Below, in pieces: positions 10,230 through 22,161 of a stretch of 64,000 nt of DNA. The DNA comes from Carallia brachiata. Taxonomy: Eukaryota > Streptophyta > Magnoliopsida > Malpighiales > Rhizophoraceae. The stretch is taken from the NCBI GenBank assembly GCA_021464245.1, contig JADCRB010000049.1:127140-191139 (forward strand), written 5' to 3'. Within the stretch, counting starts at the first letter, position 1. The number at the start of each line of letters is the position of its first letter. Position numbers and translations under genes: made by a program. The notes beneath the pieces are model-generated. The model had not been told where the DNA came from. It searched no databases and saw only the letters and a program-made list of their open reading frames with translations.

Positions 10230-12900
10230 ATGGGTTACGCTCAGCTTGTCATCGGTCCCGCCGGCAGCGGCAAGGTAATAATTTCCCTCCCAATTTACTT
10301 GGGTTTTCTTTTGCACAACTTTTGAATTTTGCTCTTTTTTTTTTTTTTGTGGGTCTTTTTAATTAGAATGCTTCCTTTCTTTAACCTGTTTCCGCTTCTT
10401 TTTTCTATCTTCCCCGGTTCAGTCGACTTATTGTTCGAGTTTATACCAACACTGCGAGACTTTGGGTCGCTCAATTCATGTCGTGAACTTGGATCCTGCA
10501 GCTGAAAGTTTTGATTATCCTGTGGCCATTGGTGAGTGGAAATATCCACTTTTGCTCTGTTCCCACTTTTGATTTATATTATAGTTGGTACTTATGATTG
10601 TGGGATCTTGAGTGTTTTCTGCTTGCAGATATTAGGGAGCTTATTTCTTTGGATGATGTTATGGAGGAACTTGGGGGCTTGGTCCCAATGGTGCTCTTTT
10701 GTACTGTATGGAGTATCCTTTTGTTCTGTATTAATGGTTGGAAGTTGTCCCATCCCTCCACCCCAAATCAAAATTGGGGTTGGAAGTCTGTATTGATGAT
10801 TCAGACTGTGAATGTCGTGATCGCCTTGAGATCAGAAAAGAATTTCTTTTTATGCCTTTTGAAGTCAGAATGATTCTTTCGTTCCCACCTTTGAATGTTG
10901 CCTTAATTTTAATGAATAGAGAACTTGAAAATAGTTTGGATGATTGGTTGACAGAAGAGCTTGACAACTACATGGATGATGACTATCTCGTGTTTGACTG
11001 CCCAGGTGCCTGTGCTTTTCCATCATTTCCGTTGTTATTTAGATGGATAATAGATGCAAATGCTCATATGAATGCATATGGAATTAAGTTTATATGCACT
11101 TGTAGTTAATGAATAGCCTGTCAAAATTAGGTAAGTACACTCCACTGGATATAGACATGCTAGGACATTGGTACGTACAAACTTGTCAACAGAGACATGG
11201 TGATTGGAGTTGGGGTTGCCGGCTTCATTAGAATGATTCTCTCTAATTCCTTTTTTTTCTGGTATAAAATGAAGAAGCTAGTGGCTTTTGATTAATTGAA
11301 GTCAATCCATACTCTTTCTGTCATACTTGTTTTCCCTTCAATCTTCCTTTGATACCACATGGAATTTAGTGCAACGGAAATCAAAATTTTTCATACCAGT
11401 GTTCACCTAGTAAAATGTAAGTAAAGCTTGATAGCAGTCAAATTCTAAATTTACTGGTTCAATATTTTGTGCTAACAAATGCTTGATGATGTATTATTTG
11501 GGAAATTTGCAATTTTTTGCCGTGCTATATTCCTTTATATGTTTGTTCATGTGAAATATGTCCTTTAAGTCTGGGTAATCTTTATATTTTTGTAGGCCAG
11601 ATAGAGCTCTTTTCGCATGTGCCAGTTCTTAAGAATTTTGTGGAACATTTGAAACGTAAAAATTTCAATGTTTGTGCTGTATACCTACTTGATTCCCAGG
11701 TTGGTAAAAGTTTTGTCTGCTTCTGTTCTTTACCTTTGACGTGCACTGGTGTTACCATTTGACTGATGGTTTAGCTCTTAAGAACGCTTTTTTTGTTTTT
11801 TTTTTTTCTCAACAGTTCATGACAGATGTGACCAAGTTTATCAGTGGGTGTATGGCATCTCTTTCTGCCATGGTACAACTTGAATTGCCTCATGTTAATA
11901 TCCTCTCTAAAATGGACCTGGTAACCAACAAAAGGGATCTTGAAGAGTAAGTTCCTTAATTCTTTATTGCACTTTTTTTCTGCAGCCAGTCTTCGAAGTT
12001 TCACCTTTCTGATTGTTTGTCCTTATTGGCTCAAGCTACTTGAATCCAGATTCTCAAGTTTTGTTGTCAGAACTGAATCGGTCCATGGCTCCTCAGTTTG
12101 CAAAGCTGAACAAAGCTTTGATTGAATTGGTGAGGAACTAGGCTCTAAAGTTATCTTATTGTGCTTAATGTGTTCTTCATTGATTACCTTTTGTTTTACT
12201 CGTTCTTTCCCTTTTTGTTTTCCTATTCAGGTGGATGAGTATAGCATGGTCAGCTTTGTGCCACTTGACTTGAGGAAGGAGAGCAGGTATTATTTCTCTC
12301 ACATCAGGCATTTTTGGAGTGTTTTTTGGATGATAATCACAAGTTTCATATTTATTAAGCTGGTGTTTTAAGGACACATCAAATGAAGTAATTGAGATTT
12401 TGGTAATGGAATAATGGATGGCTTTGAAGTAGTTATTGTTCTTTGTCTTGTGATAAGGTGGAGCATCAAGCATTATAATAGCTAGTTTTGGCACCCAATT
12501 ACTCTCGTTGATTTTGGGCTTGTGAATGCCATAATCTTGAGAAAACTCGGAAATAATCATAGGGACTTTAATGCGTGGAGTTCATGAAAGAAGAAAAAGT
12601 ACAAAGATGAATAGGCAACTGTTGGGATTTGATTTGAAAATTGTATTGTGATTAGTAGCCAGAAATTTGCTCATAACCTTGCTATTAGTCAGAACTTTGC
12701 TCTAGCTGAGCCACGAATGCTGGGCCATTTCATTTTATGGAGACCGCTGTTTGTACTTCCAACATCTCACTGTTATTGACCCTGAGCCCGTTTTGTTATG
12801 CAGCATACGATACGTATTGGCTCAAATTGACAACTGTATTCAATATGGAGAGGATGCGGACGTAAAGGTGAAGGATTTTGATCCGGAGGACGATGATTGA
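10230..12900 (+). CDS. GPN3: GPN-loop GTPase 3, with an apparent frameshift
   Basis: Nine exons: 10230-10274, 10423-10531, 10629-10712, 10920-11005, 11596-11699, 11816-11946, 12036-12129, 12231-12286, 12804-12900. The protein starts [15 protein letters not shown] (P-loop) and continues with NLDPAAE, the [14 protein letters not shown] switch region, the conserved LLDSQF..D..KFISG segment and LSKMD near the guanine-binding loop. The family forms dimeric GTPases needed for assembly and nuclear import of RNA polymerase II. In exon 3 a run of five G (10673-10677) replaces the expected three, shifting the frame just before the Leu-Gly-Pro-Asn loop. The flanking splice phases fit only if two bases are removed. 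With that, every exon junction is in phase (about 280 aa). Either an assembly error or a broken allele. Confidence 0.9.
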
Positions 12901-13148
12901 GTGCATCTTCTGTGATTGCTTGCACGGTGTCACTTGATATGCTGTTCTATTTTCATTCGTTCCTGGCAGAGGAGCTATAGATTTATGTGTATGGAACCGA
13001 TGCCAACATGTAGATATGTTAAGAATTAACAGAATACTTGCAACTTCCAATGTTTTCAAAAGCAAATGGGTCATCTGATGGGAATAGTCAGAGGTTTAAG
13101 GTATAACTAATTCTACTGATTTAATTGGAGTTTGAATTGGTGGAAACA

Positions 13149-13149
<1 letters not shown>

Positions 13150-13206
<57 letters not shown>
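13150..13206. repeat. (TA)n microsatellite, about 28 units
   Basis: A pure TA dinucleotide tract lies some 250 bp downstream of the GPN3 stop. It is likely to be length-polymorphic and hard to sequence through. Confidence 0.95.
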
Positions 13207-13208
<2 letters not shown>

Positions 13209-13479
13209 TATGTGTGATAAAAAAAACAAAAATAGCAATTAAATGTGATATTATTTAGTCTAAAAATTCATCTTCAATGGTTAAATTTTAATCTTTTTGA
13301 AAAAAAATTTTATGTAATGTATTGATGGTACTTCATTTTTTAGTTTAATGACTAGATTAGAAGTTTAGATGAAATTTATTATGTAATTATAAATTTGGAT
13401 AAAATTTAGCATTCGATTTTGATATATAAAAAAATTCATTGTTAAATTATAAGTTTTGATTTTTGAAGTGGAAACTAGT

Positions 13480-14413
13480 GCAACTAAAAATCGAACTTTT
13501 TTTTTTTTTTCAATTCTCAGTCAGTTTTGAATTATTTTTTTGGGTTTGATCGGTTTATTTTTGGTCCCTTCTTTAGGTCAAATTTGACTGGTGGCTTGAG
13601 CGATTCATGGTTGAATTAGTCTGATCAGTTGATTCATTTAGCTTTCAAAACACTAGCAAATTCTAAGTTTGAGTGAATTTAGATTAGGAAAACCAAGTTG
13701 TAAGAATTAGATTGGCTATTGAATAAGAAAATTCAAAGACTCAAGGTTCAATTGGTTTAACTACAATTGAATTGGTAAAATCAATATTTAACATTAAACA
13801 TATTAAAAATATTTAATATATATGTTATATAAAAATAAAAATATGTAAAATGTGATAATATGTAAGATATAAATGTTACATATAATATATGTTAAAATTA
13901 TGAATTTAATATATGATAATTGTAAGTAATTTTTCTTTAATAAATTAAGGATAAAGTAAATATTAATTTATTTTTTTTATTTTAAATTAATTCATGTAGT
14001 GTTATGTTTTAAAGAAGAAAATATTTCAATAAGAATAAATATGAAGGCAATATGCTTTAAGTATTATTTAAATATTTAAATCAGAAATGAAGGTAACGCG
14101 TATAACATGTCATGGCTAGAAGTCCGATTGGCTTGTGGACTTCTGTGCCAGCCTCCATTTCGTGATTCGAAACCTTTTTTTCTCTACTTATGAATTTTCT
14201 TTACTTTTCAAAGAAGACTATTTTTCTTACCAAACTAAAAAAAAACTTGTTCCAATTCAACAGTTTAACTGGTCAAATCAACTATTTTTTGATTTAAAGG
14301 CCAGTTCACTATTTGTCTAGCTTTAAGGCATAATCAGATTGGATTATAGACCAGTTTTTGATCAAATGGTCAAACTCAGCGGTGTGCTTCCGATTCTTAC
14401 AACCATAGCGAGA
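13480..14413. mobile_element. degraded GGTT/AACC-rich MITE relics
   Basis: Two stretches (about 13480-13660 and 13693-14413) repeat the AATTGG/GGTT/GGTCAA sub-terminal style of the hAT-type MITEs in this window. The ends near 13697 (GTTGTAAGAAT) and 14393-14403 (ATTCTTACAAC) are an 11-bp inverted repeat about 720 bp apart, close to the length of the better-preserved copies. No convincing 8-bp duplication is seen, so boundaries are uncertain and nesting is likely. Confidence 0.4.
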
Positions 14414-17129
14414 ACATTTACTAGTAAATTATTTTTCCTTATTTTTGGTCTAAAGGAAATACCAACTGTCGAGGCTTTGATTGAATTTTTTTGTATGCAC
14501 CTTAGCTTCATTTGGAAAATTTTGCTACTTTCTTATTTTCATTGAGCTTTCTTTAAATCACAACTCGCTTCGATGTAATCTGTGCCTTGTTTTTCTTTTT
14601 CCGCATCTCCCAAGTGCAGGGATGGTAGAAGGGGAATTGTTGGACACAGGTTAAGGGGATAAGTTAACATTTATGTCAGTAACTTTTCAATTTTTTTATA
14701 ATTTCGGCCTCTAACTAAAAAATATGTTCAATTTTTTTAATTTTCCCATGCCACTTCTTCTCTCTCTCTTTCCTCTCTTAACCAATTTTTCTCTTTCCTT
14801 TTCCCTTCAATTAATTTGTCTCTCAGTAGAAGCCTTGAGTTTTTACTTTAACTTTTTGACTTTTTTTGTTTTGGAAATGTTACTCTGTATGAGTTCTCTC
14901 CAAAGTGCTCCATCAGGATTTGTTCCCCCTGATAAACCTCCTGACCATGTCATGTCTGATGTTGTTATGCAAGGCATTGATCAGAGTGCCATCATACTTG
15001 AGAAAAAATTTCTTATGGTGATTCTTCCTTGGTATCAAAAGGCATTGATCTTATCGCGCCTGGCAAAGTCTTAATAGCAGAATAGTCAAATCTTAGATTA
15101 AATTAACGGGCCTCCTGTGTTGTAAAAATTGATCGGAAAAATAAGGTCCGCAGCAAATGTGAGGCATTGCTACTGAGCATTCCAAACCTTTGTGATTGTT
15201 CCACTTCCCTACCCTAATTAATGTTAAGATTGCCATTAAAGAACTCTAGGGATGCCTAGTTTGAGATTGGATGTTCTTTTTTCCTTGATGGTGCTGTGAA
15301 GCAACTATAAAATTTGTGGTTCAGAATTTGTGGTCCCTCTTGTAACTCTGTTTCCTTTCATAAATCCATCTCCTTTAGTGAAATATGGATTCAATCACAG
15401 TCCCTTTACAAACAAAGAAAAGACACTAACGAATAGACTAGCTGAAGACAAGATGTGATGGCCAACTCATAAAAGTTTATGGCATTCCATTTACGCACGC
15501 AATTGCAATTACGGTCTTCCAAAACCCATTACCAAAACTTGAAGTCAATAATACTTGGTTGTTTTGGTGGAGAGTAATAGCAACAGCTCAAGAAAAGGAA
15601 AGTCAAGAAATAACAGAGACAGGTAAGTCAACTAACAATCGGAGTGCTTGAGCTTGTTGAATTAATTGCGTGGTAAGATCATGGAAATTATAGAAGGTAT
15701 CATCGAGGATGCTTCCTCCATAATTTTGAATGCATAAACTGTCGAGTCCCATTAAAAATACATAAGAAATAGTCATAAAACAGCTATAAGAACAAGTTTA
15801 ATTTTTAAAAAATTATTTTTTTAACTAAATCCTTAATGTATTTAATATTAACTTAAATTTATTTAGTATTACTATTACTCTAAGTTTTGATTGTTTTTTT
15901 TTTTTGCTAAAAAAAAAAAGCTTTTGGCTTATGATATATAATTTTCTATGCGCTCCAGTTTTTCCCAAAAATATGTACTCATAAACAAAATTAATTGGAT
16001 GTTTGGCCATTTTCAATCCTTATTCTCAAAGAAGAATACAAAATTTTCCTGCATAACTCCAAGGACCGAAGGAGATCAATATTTGACTCGAATGCCACTT
16101 GGCCTACGATAGTATTCTCAACGAATCATGTGTTTCATATTCTTTGCACTATTCCTTGGAGTCTTGGGCAAGAGTCTTGTTTGCGTCTGAATTGGTTCAT
16201 TTGGATAGAAATTCCAAGCACTGCAAGTCTTCTTGCAGTCAACTCCTGCTTCTACCAGGAAACCAACATTCATAGTAATAGCGGAATCTTCGTTGTTTCA
16301 GCAAACTGACAATCTACGCTGGTGGGGTCTTCACGATTGTTTTTCTTTCTTTCTGTTGTAGGCATTTTTTCTATTATTATCGTCAACAGCAACAAGCAAC
16401 ATCGTCTTAGGTACTAGAAAAAGTATTAGACATATGGCTTGTCTGTTTCGAAATTTTGGCCCCACCGCATCAACATAATCTTTATTATCGCATTTCTTTC
16501 TTGCCGCCCAAAACACGGGGAAAATTTTGAATGGCAATCTACTACACCTTGACTGTTTATTTTCGGCGGTAAGTTTGGTTGCAATTTTCCCCCGTATTTG
16601 ACATTTGAAAAAGTTGTCTGACCATATAACTTGATGGCCAAATAATTTTTAAATTTATATTTTATGTAATAAAAAATATATTTTGTATAATTATAATAAT
16701 AATAAATAATATTATTGTTCTTTTTTATTCATATTTTTAATTACAGTTATACAAAATATACTTATCATTGTATAAATTAAGTGACATCTAAATGCAATTT
16801 AGCCACTAATGTATGACCATATAACAGCTCCTTTGACATTAGACACCAAGTCTTGTGACATTCTGGACAAGCTTATCTATCATCTAAATTTTTTCATCTA
16901 ATAAGTTAAGATTCAAGCACCGATTCTTAAGGCAAGAAAAAATTAATTAATTAATATATATGTTTCCTTTCTATGTTTTATTCTTTCATTGTTCAGCTGT
17001 CAAGTTTGGTGGCCTCCTTTTCAATAACAAAATAATAGTTTCTGGTGCAAAGAAATTTCCTCCATTGCTGAACTTTTATTTTAGTTCCATATATTGTAAG
17101 GCTGTTTTGCAAGAAGTTGAGAAAACTGC
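14414..17129. other. intergenic, no supported gene
   Basis: AT-rich sequence with scattered short frames. One of 116 codons at 14724-15074 has a hydrophobic start and an unrecognised C-terminal half and is not supported as a gene. The last few hundred bases before 17130 are presumably the promoter of the O-methyltransferase; no distinct element stands out. Confidence 0.5.
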
Positions 17130-18332
17130 ATGAACATGGACTTAGCTCAAGTGCAAGGAGCTGCTGAAGTGTTTCAAGGTCAGTGTTACATATATAAACA
17201 CATGTACCATTTTGCAGAATCTATGTCACTAAAGTGTGCTGTTCAGCTGGGGATACCTGACATAATCCACAGACACAGCCGACCCATTACACTTTCAGAG
17301 TTGGTTTCAGCACTTCATATTCCCCCAAGCAAAGCAAATTGCCTGCAGCGCCTTATGCGCATACTGGTGCACTCCGGCTTCTTTTCTACCACTAGAACTA
17401 ACCCTGATCGAGAAGAAGAAGGAGAGAAAGAAGAAGATGAAGAAGAATGTTACATACTAACAAATTCTTCCAGGTGTCTGCTCAAAGACAGCTCCTCCGG
17501 CTTGTCCACTGCAGTTCTAGCAATGCTAGATCCCACATTGGTAGATCCATTGTTTTCGCTGAGCCACTGGTTCCAAGGAAATGATCTCACCCCATTTGAA
17601 GCTAATCATGGAAGCTGCTTTGGGGAGTATGGGAAGAAAAACTGGGAGTTTATGGACTCTTTGAATGAAGCAATGGCTTGTGATTCTCGATTTGGCAGCT
17701 TGGCTATTAGAGACCATAAAGAAATATTTGATGGAGTGGCTTCACTGGTTGATGTAGGAGCTGGCAGAGGAACTCTCACTAGGATTATTGCTGAAGCGTA
17801 CCCTCATATCCAATGCACAGTCTTGGACCTCCCACAAGTCGTCGCAAACTTGCCAGGGACAAAAAATTTGAAGTTTGTTGGAGGAGATATGTTTCAATCT
17901 ATCCCTTCTGCTGATGCAGTCATAATCAAGGTATTTACTTTTGTTGTTTTCCAAAGAAATTTGTTGTTGAAGGATATAGAACTAGCATAATGAAACATAT
18001 TATGTTCTGCTTTCGATGTTTTTGTGCAGTCTGTTCTGCATAACTGGGATGACGAGAGCTGCATAAAGATTTTGAAGCAATGCAGAGAAGCCATTCCAAG
18101 CAAAGATGAAGGAGGTAAGCTCATAATCATAGAAACGATCAGCCATGGCATCAAAGATGAACATGAACTGGCCAAAACAAGCCTTTTCATTGATATGGAA
18201 ATGATGCTGCTGTGCACTGGAAGAGAAAGAACTGAGAAAGAATGGGCAAGCCTTTTCCTGGATGCTGGCTTTAGTCACTACAAAATAACGGCCACCGGTG
18301 GATTGAATTCCATCATCGAAGTTTATCCTTAG
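17130..18332 (+). CDS. class II plant O-methyltransferase
   Basis: Two exons, 17130-17930 and 18030-18332, joined in phase 0 (367 aa). An N-terminal dimerisation domain (FAESMSLKCAVQLGIPDIIH) is followed by the SAM-binding glycine motif LVDVGAGRGT at about residue 210. Further C-terminal are LDLPQVVA, FVGGDMF and, at the start of exon 2, VLHNWDDE with the catalytic histidine. The protein ends NSIIEVYP. An acidic EEEGEKEEDEEE insertion sits near residues 94-106. The family methylates hydroxyls of phenolics, isoflavonoids and alkaloids in the cytosol. Overall it resembles resveratrol or isoflavone OMT-like members more than caffeate OMT, but the substrate cannot be deduced. The single intron after motif IIK is the usual position. 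The start at 17130 is the first ATG of the open frame; a second ATG two codons on is possible. Confidence 0.9.
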
Positions 18333-19326
18333 AGCAGCAGACTGCTCTTGAATTTATGGTTGTCTGTTCTACTTTAGTGGGAGTGTTGAGTGAATAATCA
18401 TGCAAGTTTGTTGAGCATCTTGCTAGGGACTTTGTGCCATGTTACCTAACTCGTTTAGGTACTGACAGAACTAGTTTTGAGCTCTGAGTCCTCTTGTGAT
18501 TTAATATTTGTTAAGAAGCAAATCAATTGGTGGAAAATTCAGTTTGAGAGTACTAAATAGAAAATAGTAGTTATTACTAGCTATTTATCAAACATAGAAT
18601 CCTTATTCATGTTGAGTGAATATCTAAATGATGACTCAAACTAGTAAGTAAGAGAAGTTAATTATTATGCACACTTCTTAGAAGAGAACAGGAAAAAAGA
18701 AGCTCAGAGAAGCATAACAGCTGCTGTTCCTTTCAACATCACTCTCACTCTAAGCTGCCGCTCCTCGTTATTTTTCCTCTGTTTCTTCTTTTGGGCAACC
18801 TGAGGAAGATGTAATTAGTAGTTTAAGTTTTTTGAGCTCTGCATCAAATAAAGCACTGCAAGAGCAGAACCATAACCACAGGGACAACATAAAATAAATC
18901 ACTTCTATGATAGAAAGAGAGTTTTATTATAATATTATTTATACTCGTTATATATTATTACTATTATTCTATTATTTTTAGATATTATCATATATTCCTA
19001 TTATTTATAAGCGAAATTATATTATTATTATTTTTAAATTTTTTGTATATTAATTTGTATCAAAAATATATAAGTGTATTATATATATTTATATTATTTA
19101 TAGCTTTCTATATAATGATATATATGTATGTATGTCTATATATGTGGATAAAATATTTAAAATATTATAAATTTTTAAAAAATAAATAGTTATATATAGG
19201 AATAATCTAATGTTAATATAAAATAATTAAATGGATCTAATAAATCAATAGTTATATTAATTAAATGTACTATATATTTGCATAATATATAAAAATAAAT
19301 ATGTAGGAGTGTAATCAGAATTATTT
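18333..19326. other. intergenic, no supported gene
   Basis: The 3' flank of the OMT gene. A lysine- and arginine-rich open patch on the minus strand near 18690-18805 begins after an AG and might be an exon relic, but I recognise nothing in it. The rest, to 19326, is strongly AT-rich. Confidence 0.5.
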
Positions 19327-19927
19327 TTAGTACTAAACATTTATATATTTTTTACATCTTAGTCTTAAATTGTTTTGAGATTTAATTTGAGTTTTAAATT
19401 TTTCGATTTCCTGTCAAATCATTCTATTCGTTAACGGAAAATGGTCAATTTATTAATAAATAAGTTTAGCTTAATGAATATTATTTAAAAAAGATTAAAT
19501 GCATGAATTAAATTTTTTTTTTCATAAAAAAACACGCACTTACGTATTTAATTTATGAATTCTTTTATTAAGAAAAATACTAAACATGTGTTTTTTTTTT
19601 TTTGAGTCAAAGAAGATGTTATTCTTATTCCTCAGTAGGACTACAATTTACATCTTCTTTAATAATATCATGGACATAACAAAGACAGAGTTCTGCTGAT
19701 AGTTGCTGGTTCGGTCATGTGTATTTGTTGATTGAAAAAATATTTGATTCATCTATTTAACCTTTTCTAGATAATTTTCGTTAAGTTAAACTCATTTAGT
19801 AATAAATTGGCCGCTTTTCGACAATAAAATTACTAATTTTGTAAGAAATTAAAATGTTTAAAGTTCAAATAAAATCTCAAAAAAATTTAGAACTCAAATA
19901 TAAAAATATATAAAAATTTAAAACTAA
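19327..19927. mobile_element. long terminal inverted repeat element (MULE-like MITE?)
   Basis: Arms 19327-19486 and 19771-19927 are reverse complements over about 160 nt with moderate divergence. For example GGTCAATTTATTAATAAATA on the left corresponds to complementary sequence at 19790-19812 on the right. The interior of about 285 bp carries a smaller perfect 11-bp stem (19609-19619 with 19650-19660). There is no coding capacity. Long TIRs suggest a Mutator-like MITE or foldback element, but I could not find the 9-10 bp duplication that would prove it. Confidence 0.6.
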
Positions 19928-20651
19928 AAAAAAATGTATATCCCACCAATAGGTTATAATTATATTTTTTTGAAAATTTAATTTCTTTTTTTTTTATGCT
20001 TAAAAAGTTTGTGCTTGAATGTCTATACAAGGAAAGTTAAAAAGTCACACTTTCAGCCCAATTGTTTGCTTAGGCCTTGAGAATACCCAAAGAGGTCAGA
20101 AGACTCAAATGGGCTCTGCCTTGAAGTCTGCAGCTTTCCTTGATCCTGAACTGGAGTAGCCTTCCCTCACCTAAATTTTTTTTGACAAAAAAAATCTTAA
20201 CAAGAATTGTTCTTTATTATTTTCCGAACAATCCAAATACATTGAAAGAGAGAGTAAGGAAGAAGAGAGGGGAGAGAGAGAGATTGAGAATAAAGAAAAA
20301 AAACAATTTCTCCTCTGTACTATTTTCATTGCTAGTACTCATTTTTATCGTTCCCACTTTCACCATCCCTCGCGTGGCTAATGGTAAAAAATAATGAGGC
20401 TTGGTTTTTGCCAGCAAAAAGTATTTTTCTCGAGAATATACTCAGTGACATATAATAATAAATAATATTAGAACAACAAAAATACAATATAATAATTTTT
20501 TCAAAAAATATTTTTGGACAGAGGGGAATTGGACATAAATCAGTTATAGGCTGAATAGGCTAATGGGCCGTTTGATGGGTTTTGTATTGTTTACGTTTGA
20601 GAGAGGCTTTAGACCCATTATGATTAGCCACATATTTGTACTAAATAGACT

Positions 20652-21335
20652 AAACAAAGCATAGTTTTAAAATTGGACCGGTTATTGAACCGGTGAGAAG
20701 ATTGTATTAGTAGTTTAGCGGTCCAACTGAAAAATTGGTGGTTGAACCGGCGGATCAATTTGATTTGATAAAATAATAACTAATACTTATAATTTTTCAT
20801 TATTTAATAACAAACAATGAGTATAATCATAAAAAATAGAATATAAGTCTACTTAAACTTAAAATAAAATTAAAATACAAGATATTTATGATAATTTTTT
20901 AATTAAATAAATTAATAAAGTATAAATATCAAAAATAAAATATTATAAAACTATTAATCGAATATTCATATCTGAAAATAAATATCATAAAGTCAATATA
21001 TAATCTAAAAATATTACTTTTCTTAATATAATAAGTGTTATTTATTCTCATTTTTAATTCAAAAAATAAATAAAACGACGTCGTTTTGATCCAAGTGACC
21101 TGGTTACCGGTTCACCGGTCCGACCAGCCGGTTTACCGGTTTTGAAGTTACCGATTTTTTGGTTCGACAGGCCGGTTCACTGGTTTTTCGATCTGACCGG
21201 CTGGTTCACTGGTTTTCGAACGGTTCATTTCCTATTTCAGTTTTATCAGAAAATCGGACCGGTCCGATCTCCGGTTCACCGATTTTTCGGTCCGACCGGC
21301 CGGTCCGGTCCAGTTTTTAAAACTATAAAACAAAG
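20652..21335. mobile_element. hAT-type MITE with 8-bp duplication
   Basis: Body 20660-21327 (668 bp) flanked by perfect 8-bp repeats AAACAAAG at 20652-20659 and 21328-21335. The termini ATAGTTTTAAAA and TTTTAAAACTAT are inverted. Both ends are dense in CCGGTT/GGTCCGACC motifs, especially 21100-21310. A perfect 16-bp palindrome AAAACGACGTCGTTTT occurs at 21072-21087. It is non-autonomous and of the same general type as 5979-6735. Confidence 0.82.
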
Positions 21336-21525
21336 TGTAATTAATTATTAAATTTAACGTAATTATATTTATAAAATTCAAAAAATAAATTTAAAATTTA
21401 AAATTAAATAAATATTATCTTAAAACTTAGAACTTAAAGACATAAATTTTACATGATATGTGTTAAAAAAATAAAATTTTTTAATTTTAAAAAAAATTTA
21501 CTTTTCTTAAGAAAGATTTTTACAC

Positions 21526-21811
21526 TAAGGGTCTGTTTGTTTACTGTAAAATAACTTACATTTGTAAAATATTTGCAGGGAAAAATATTTGCAGTGAAAA
21601 TAATGATTTTCCTTTATCACTTACTTATAGTACAGTTTGTGTTTTTTCTAAAAATAACTTCAGCTCTACAAAAGGAGAAATTATTTTACTTAAAAATCTG
21701 AAAATTTTCCCCAAATTTTGTCTATGTAAAATATTTTCCGTGAAATAAATGCCGAAAAACCTGTAAAATTTTTTCCTGTAAAATATTTTATAAGAAACAA
21801 ACACACCCTAA
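21526..21811. mobile_element. Tourist-like MITE (PIF/Harbinger type)
   Basis: Body 21529-21808 (280 bp) flanked by TAA (21526-21528 and 21809-21811). The ends are GGGTCTGTTTGTTT and AAACAAACACACCC, giving an inverted repeat with two mismatches in 14. Internal TGTAAAATATTT-type repeats occur on both sides. TWA duplications with a GGGTGTGTTTG terminus fit PIF/Harbinger MITEs. Confidence 0.75.
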
Positions 21812-22124
21812 TTATTAATGCGGTTACATTTTATTAAGTATAAATTACACTTTATCGTTCACCTATAACCGCACAGAATGACTCACAACTTTTTCTCTTT
21901 TAAATTGCAACAAAGGTGACAACATCTTGTAAGAATATTATAAAAAATGCATTTTAATCTTATTGCAATTTGTAAATATATAAGTGTTTTCAGGTTGCCC
22001 CAATTTTACTACAAATCAATTATTAACACTAACGGAGATCTTTTATCTTTCGGCTTTTGGCGGGAAAGAATGACGTCTTTAAGGCTTAGCAGTGGGAACT
22101 GCGCAGGACTCTTCGGAGAGAGCG

Positions 22125-22160
<36 letters not shown>
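22125..22160. repeat. (GA)n tract directly before the SNI1 start codon
   Basis: A nearly pure GA/AG run ends at the base before the ATG at 22161, so it is in the 5' untranslated leader of SNI1. Confidence 0.85.

Positions 22161-22161
<1 letters not shown>

Noticed and set aside
12177..12560. A 127-codon minus-strand frame across GPN3 exon 8
   Set aside because: It is antisense to a verified exon and an intron, with no domain.
14724..15074. A 116-codon frame with a hydrophobic start
   Set aside because: No recognisable domain, no splice partners, and the hydrophobic part comes from T-rich sequence.
18690..18810. Lys/Arg-rich open patch on the minus strand that might be an exon
   Set aside because: Only one piece, no matching neighbours and no recognised domain.
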